From the NCBI RefSeq assembly GCF_900178005.1, contig NZ_FXBS01000006.1:310001-374000 (forward strand): 64,000 nucleotides of DNA, written 5' to 3'. This document shows positions 62,775-64,000 of this stretch, piece by piece. Below the pieces are notes generated by a model. The model saw only the letters and a list, made by a program, of their open reading frames with translations. It searched no databases and was not told where the DNA came from. Within the stretch, counting starts at the first letter, position 1. Every line of letters begins with the position of its first letter. The stretch is from Tuberibacillus sp. Marseille-P3662 (lineage in GTDB: Bacteria; Bacillota; Bacilli; Bacillales; Sporolactobacillaceae). A program made the position numbers and the translations under genes.

Positions 62775-64000
62775 ATGGCCGATATTAGTATCAATTTTGC
62801 AGGAATTAAGTCCCCTAACCCTTATTGGCTCGCGTCCGCACCACCGACTAATTCTGGGTATCAGGTACAACGTGCATTTGAGGCCGGATGGGGAGGTGTT
62901 GTATGGAAAACGCTCTGTGAGCCGGTTTTAAATGTTACCTCGCGTTTTGGTGGATATCACTTTAACGGTCAGCGGGTAGCCGGTTTTAACAACATAGAAT
63001 TAGTCTCTGATCGACCAATTGAGGATAATTTAAAAGAAATCTATGAAACGAAGAAACGATTTCCGGATCGAGCTATTATTGCCTCATTAATGGTGGAACC
63101 GGAGCGAGATAAATGGCATGAAATTGTCAAACGTGTTCAAAATGTAGGGGTAGATGGCTTTGAATTAAATCTTGGCTGTCCACATGGCATGTCTGAACGC
63201 GGTATGGGATCAGCGGTCGGCCAGCATCCGGATTTAGTCGAAAAGTCAACATTATATGCGAAGGAAGTTGCGGAAGTACCGGTTATCACAAAATTAACAC
63301 CAAATATTACAGATATAACTGCGACAGCAAAAGCTGCTGAACGCGGTGGAGCTGATGCGGTAAGTATGATTAATACCATTAATAGTCTAATAGGCGTTGA
63401 TCTTGATACGTGGAATCCAACACCTAATGTTAATGGAAAGGGAGCGCATGGCGGATACTGCGGACCGGCGGTTAAACCAATTGCCCTCAATATGATCGGG
63501 GAATGTGCGCGGCAGCCGGATATCAATATTCCAATTTCAGGAATAGGCGGCGTTTCCACTTGGCAAGATACGGTTGAATTTATGCTGATGGGTGCCGGTG
63601 GCGTACAAATCTGTACAGCGGCCATGCATCACGGATTCAGCATTATCGATGATTTGACCGAGGGGTTAAGCAATTATTTAGATGAGAAAGGGATTACTTC
63701 TTTAAGTGAAATTATAGGTGAATCAGTCGAAAAATTCACTGACTGGAGCGATCTAGATTTGAATCATCGAATCGTTGCCAGGATTAATAATGATATTTGT
63801 ATTAATTGCAACAAGTGTCATATCGCCTGTGAAGATACTGCCCATCAGTGTATTGATATGTTAGTAGATGAAAACGGTAATGATTACTTGAAGGTCAGGG
63901 AAGACGAATGTGTCGGCTGCAACCTCTGCTCGATTGTTTGTCCGGTTGAGGGAGCCATCGACATGATGGATCTTGCGCCAACTGAACCGCCAATGTCTTG
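62775..64000 (+). CDS. preA: dihydropyrimidine dehydrogenase subunit PreA (3' end outside window)
   Basis: Starts at ATG 62775 (TTGGAGG upstream) and is open to the window end, 408 codons. An FMN-binding dihydroorotate-dehydrogenase-like barrel (SPNPYWLASAPPTNS, GFELNLGCPHGMSERGMG, ISGIGGVSTWQD) is followed by two ferredoxin-type 4Fe-4S motifs (CINCNKCHIACEDT and CVGCNLCSIVCPVEGAID). This is PreA, the catalytic subunit that reduces uracil or thymine. Only the last few residues should be missing. Confidence 0.93.
   Translation, partial: MADISINFAGIKSPNPYWLASAPPTNSGYQVQRAFEAGWGGVVWKTLCEPVLNVTSRFGGYHFNGQRVAGFNNIELVSDRPIEDNLKEIYETKKRFPDRAIIASLMVEPERDKWHEIVKRVQNVGVDGFELNLGCPHGMSERGMGSAVGQHPDLVEKSTLYAKEVAEVPVITKLTPNITDITATAKAAERGGADAVSMINTINSLIGVDLDTWNPTPNVNGKGAHGGYCGPAVKPIALNMIGECARQPDINIPISGIGGVSTWQDTVEFMLMGAGGVQICTAAMHHGFSIIDDLTEGLSNYLDEKGITSLSEIIGESVEKFTDWSDLDLNHRIVARINNDICINCNKCHIACEDTAHQCIDMLVDENGNDYLKVREDECVGCNLCSIVCPVEGAIDMMDLAPTEPPMS

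Noticed and set aside
63137-63625. 162-residue minus-strand frame inside preA
   Set aside because: Antisense to a conserved FMN-binding barrel; a shadow frame.

Overview
The window looks like a chromosomal segment of an endospore-forming, low-to-mid GC Firmicute of the Bacillales (Bacillaceae or Sporolactobacillaceae type). The backbone order follows the Bacillus subtilis yt*/ysd* region almost gene for gene: ytkL, ytoI, ytpI, nrnA, ytrI, ytrH, dnaE, malic enzyme, accD-accA, pfkA, pyk, fxsA, ytvI, citZ-icd-mdh, phoP-phoR, polA-mutM-coaE, gapB, speD, nrdR, dnaB-dnaI, ytxC, thrS, infC-rpmI-rplT, ysdA, ysdB, ysdC. Strong AGGAGG-type ribosome sites, frequent TTG/GTG starts, a T-box, an L20 leader and CotW/CotX spore-coat proteins fit this placement. 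The genus cannot be fixed from the sequence alone.

Layout. 1-5.3 kb: the start of a leftward Xaa-Pro peptidase gene, then a rightward envelope-stress operon (DUF4178, PspA, DUF4247 lipoprotein, DUF350, membrane-bound spermidine-synthase-like protein, YtkL) behind a sigma-W-like promoter. 5.4-34 kb: housekeeping backbone for nucleotide turnover, replication, malonyl-CoA synthesis, glycolysis, TCA cycle, phosphate sensing, DNA repair, CoA synthesis, gluconeogenesis (gapB with CcpN operators) and polyamine synthesis. 34-36.7 kb: nrdR, a composite repeat cluster, and the DnaB/DnaI helicase loaders.

36.8-43.7 kb is an accessory island between dnaI and ytxC. It holds a duplicated cotW-cotX cassette, a glycosyltransferase, two DUF2642-like spore-surface genes, a probable decayed small gene, a DUF2325 protein and a sodium:neurotransmitter-type symporter. 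43.8-47 kb is ytxC and T-box-controlled thrS. 47.1-51.5 kb is a second accessory operon (phosphotriesterase-family hydrolase, acyl-CoA carboxyltransferase, acyl-CoA ligase) where B. subtilis has its lyt/ysb genes. 51.5-55.7 kb is the infC operon and ysd genes, with a dimeric dUTPase. 55.8-64 kb is a reductive pyrimidine-catabolism cluster (PucR regulator, dihydropyrimidinase, PreT, PreA), interrupted by a decayed IS110-family transposase; PreA runs off the window.

The most unusual structure is a family of hairpin-plus-Shine-Dalgarno repeats. It is found directly upstream of three unrelated genes and always in the sense orientation: three units before the peptidase (251-492), one unit flanked by a 30-bp direct repeat before the malic enzyme (12773-12902), and five exact 82-bp units before the dUTPase (53661-54070). 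Each array ends in the ribosome binding site of the gene it precedes.
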